Below, in pieces: positions 62,993 through 64,000 of a DNA stretch of 64,000 nt. Position 1 is the first letter of the stretch. Each line of letters starts with the position of its first letter. The notes beneath the pieces were generated by a model that saw only the letters and a program-made list of their open reading frames with translations, did not search any database and had not been told where the DNA came from. The position numbers and the translations under genes were made by a program. The stretch is from Kaistia soli DSM 19436 (GTDB lineage: Bacteria; Pseudomonadota; Alphaproteobacteria; Rhizobiales; Kaistiaceae): assembly GCF_900129325.1 (NCBI RefSeq), contig NZ_FQUP01000003.1, forward strand, positions 496,001-560,000. The letters run 5' to 3'.

Positions 62993-64000
62993 ATGGTCGC
63001 ACGCAGCTTCGAGGATACGGCGCTGCTCGCGCAACGCGCGCTTGCGCTGCTGAAGGCTTATGACCTTCCGGCCGAGCCGCGCTACTATGCGCTTTGGTAT
63101 GCCTATGTGGCTGAGCGCGAACCGCTGCTCAACGAAGCCATCGACGGCATCATCCGCGAGCGCGGGCGTCTCTCGCTTGAGGAGGTGTCGACCCTCCAGC
63201 GCGCCTTTCTCGACGGCAGGACAGAGTCCGAGGCTGCCAGATGTCAGCCTGGCGAACCTGATCCGATCCTCGCCGCCATCGCGACCGCAGCACTCGACGG
63301 AGCTTCGGATGCGGCGCTTCGGCTCGCCGTGGCTCGTGACGCGATCAAGGACCAGGACACGCGGCACTCGACGGAAGATCTCGTCAACCGCCTCGTGACC
63401 GCCTCCCGCATCATCGACCAGCGCAAGCGGCGTATCGAAGCCGAACTGGCAGAAGCCCGCTCGGAGCTCGATATGCTGCAGACCAGCCTCGACCATGTCC
63501 GACACGAGTCGATGCGCGACCAGCTGACGACGCTCGCCAGCCGCAAACATTTCGACGACGCATTGGCGGCCGCAATCGGAGAAGCGACCACGACCGCGAC
63601 GCCGCTGTCTCTCTTGTTCACGGACATCGACAACTTCAAGTCGTTCAATGACCGGTATGGACACCAGACGGGCGACCACGTCCTGCGGCTTGTTGCGCTG
63701 GCCGCAAAGCAGAATATCCGCGGCCAGGACACGGCGTGCCGCTATGGCGGCGAGGAGTTCGCGATCATTCTGCCGCGGACACCGATCGCCCAGGCGACAA
63801 TTATCGGCGAGGCCATCCGGGAAGCGGTAATGAACCGCGAGATCCGGCAGAGGTCGACCGGCGAGCGGCTCAGCCGCGTCACGATCTCGATCGGCATTGC
63901 CAGCTTCCGTCCCGGCGACACCACACAGACAATGATTGAACGCGCCGACAGCTGCCTCTATGGCGCGAAGAGCGGTGGCCGCAACCTCGTTGTCGTCGAG
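62993..64000 (+). CDS. Diguanylate cyclase with GGDEF domain (cut by window end)
   Basis: Makes cyclic di-GMP. The 336 codons in the window give an N-terminal region of unknown type (about 1-150), a coiled-coil-like linker (RRIEAELAEARSELDMLQTSLDHV), then the GGDEF domain with MRDQLTTLASRKHFDDAL, DIDNFKSFNDRYGHQTGDHVLRL and the active motif GGEEF (252-256). An inhibition site RGQD lies at 243-246, the usual spacing before GGEEF. The ATG at 62993 is preceded by GGGGGG. Only the last few residues lie beyond the window, if the domain ends as usual. Confidence 0.92.
   Translation, partial: MVARSFEDTALLAQRALALLKAYDLPAEPRYYALWYAYVAEREPLLNEAIDGIIRERGRLSLEEVSTLQRAFLDGRTESEAARCQPGEPDPILAAIATAALDGASDAALRLAVARDAIKDQDTRHSTEDLVNRLVTASRIIDQRKRRIEAELAEARSELDMLQTSLDHVRHESMRDQLTTLASRKHFDDALAAAIGEATTTATPLSLLFTDIDNFKSFNDRYGHQTGDHVLRLVALAAKQNIRGQDTACRYGGEEFAIILPRTPIAQATIIGEAIREAVMNREIRQRSTGERLSRVTISIGIASFRPGDTTQTMIERADSCLYGAKSGGRNLVVVE

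Noticed and set aside
1-64000. CRISPR arrays, tRNA or rRNA genes, insertion sequences, prophage
   Set aside because: No regularly spaced repeats, no cloverleaf-like or rRNA sequence, and no transposase, integrase or phage structural gene was seen on reading both strands; a tRNAscan or ISfinder search was not possible here.

Overview
The window (about 62-63% GC by eye) looks like chromosome of an alphaproteobacterium of the order Hyphomicrobiales (Rhizobiales). Supporting marks are an ExoR-type Sel1 protein, a porin of the Omp2-like Hyphomicrobiales family, an alphaproteobacterial NADH-dehydrogenase assembly pair next to secDF, a single bifunctional Rsh protein, a DUF1127 gene followed by a cuckoo-type small RNA, and palindromic 'tcatgcccggg / cccgggcatga' repeats. 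It does not look like a mobile island: I see no transposase, integrase, phage gene, CRISPR array, tRNA or rRNA. Nearly all of it is housekeeping DNA.

Layout. 1-2.1 kb: the end of a sugar ABC operon (permease cut by the window start, and binding protein) with a LacI-type operator palindrome. 2.1-7.4 kb: SHOCT and DUF2189 proteins, DUF1127 plus cuckoo RNA, trmFO, a YCII protein and a DUF815 ATPase. 7.4-11.8 kb: yajC-secD-secF followed by MTH938/NDUFAF3-like and NDUFAF6-like genes, an export plus complex I assembly cluster. 11.8-27.3 kb: a long minus-strand series, dgt-argS-SPOR-nagZ-scpA-scpB-ABC ATPase-tatA-tatB-tatC-serS-surE-pcm-nlpD, which joins cell-envelope, division, chromosome condensation and Tat export. 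27.3-36.7 kb: erpA, a DeoR/MFS divergent pair, amn, osmC, a drug-type MFS, xthA, a GFA protein and an unrecognised tandem-HTH gene beside a gene-poor stretch.

36.7-49 kb: a second minus-strand series (rpoZ, rsh, pyrE, DUF2062, pdxJ, acpS, lepB, rnc, era), then NYN and UDG genes, a porin, smpB and dapA. 49-64 kb: a soluble lytic transglycosylase, an alpha/beta hydrolase, a minus-strand envelope cluster (exoR, OmpA/BON-like protein, 49-residue membrane protein, HHH-domain protein), parE, DUF2254, a YqaA-type protein, rhlE with an unusual leader, and a diguanylate cyclase cut by the window end.

The strongest non-routine signal is the DUF1127 gene followed by three stem-loops that present anti-Shine-Dalgarno CCUCCUCCC-type loops (4294-4405). 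Other points of note are a 30-bp near-palindrome at the DeoR/MFS divergence, two paired TTAR-N7-TTAR boxes before the cyclase, probable leaderless starts of trmFO and xthA, a catalytically degenerate LytM protein, and the OmpA/BON-like repeat protein in an uncharacterised small operon. Starts, domains and motifs were read by eye; no database search was run.
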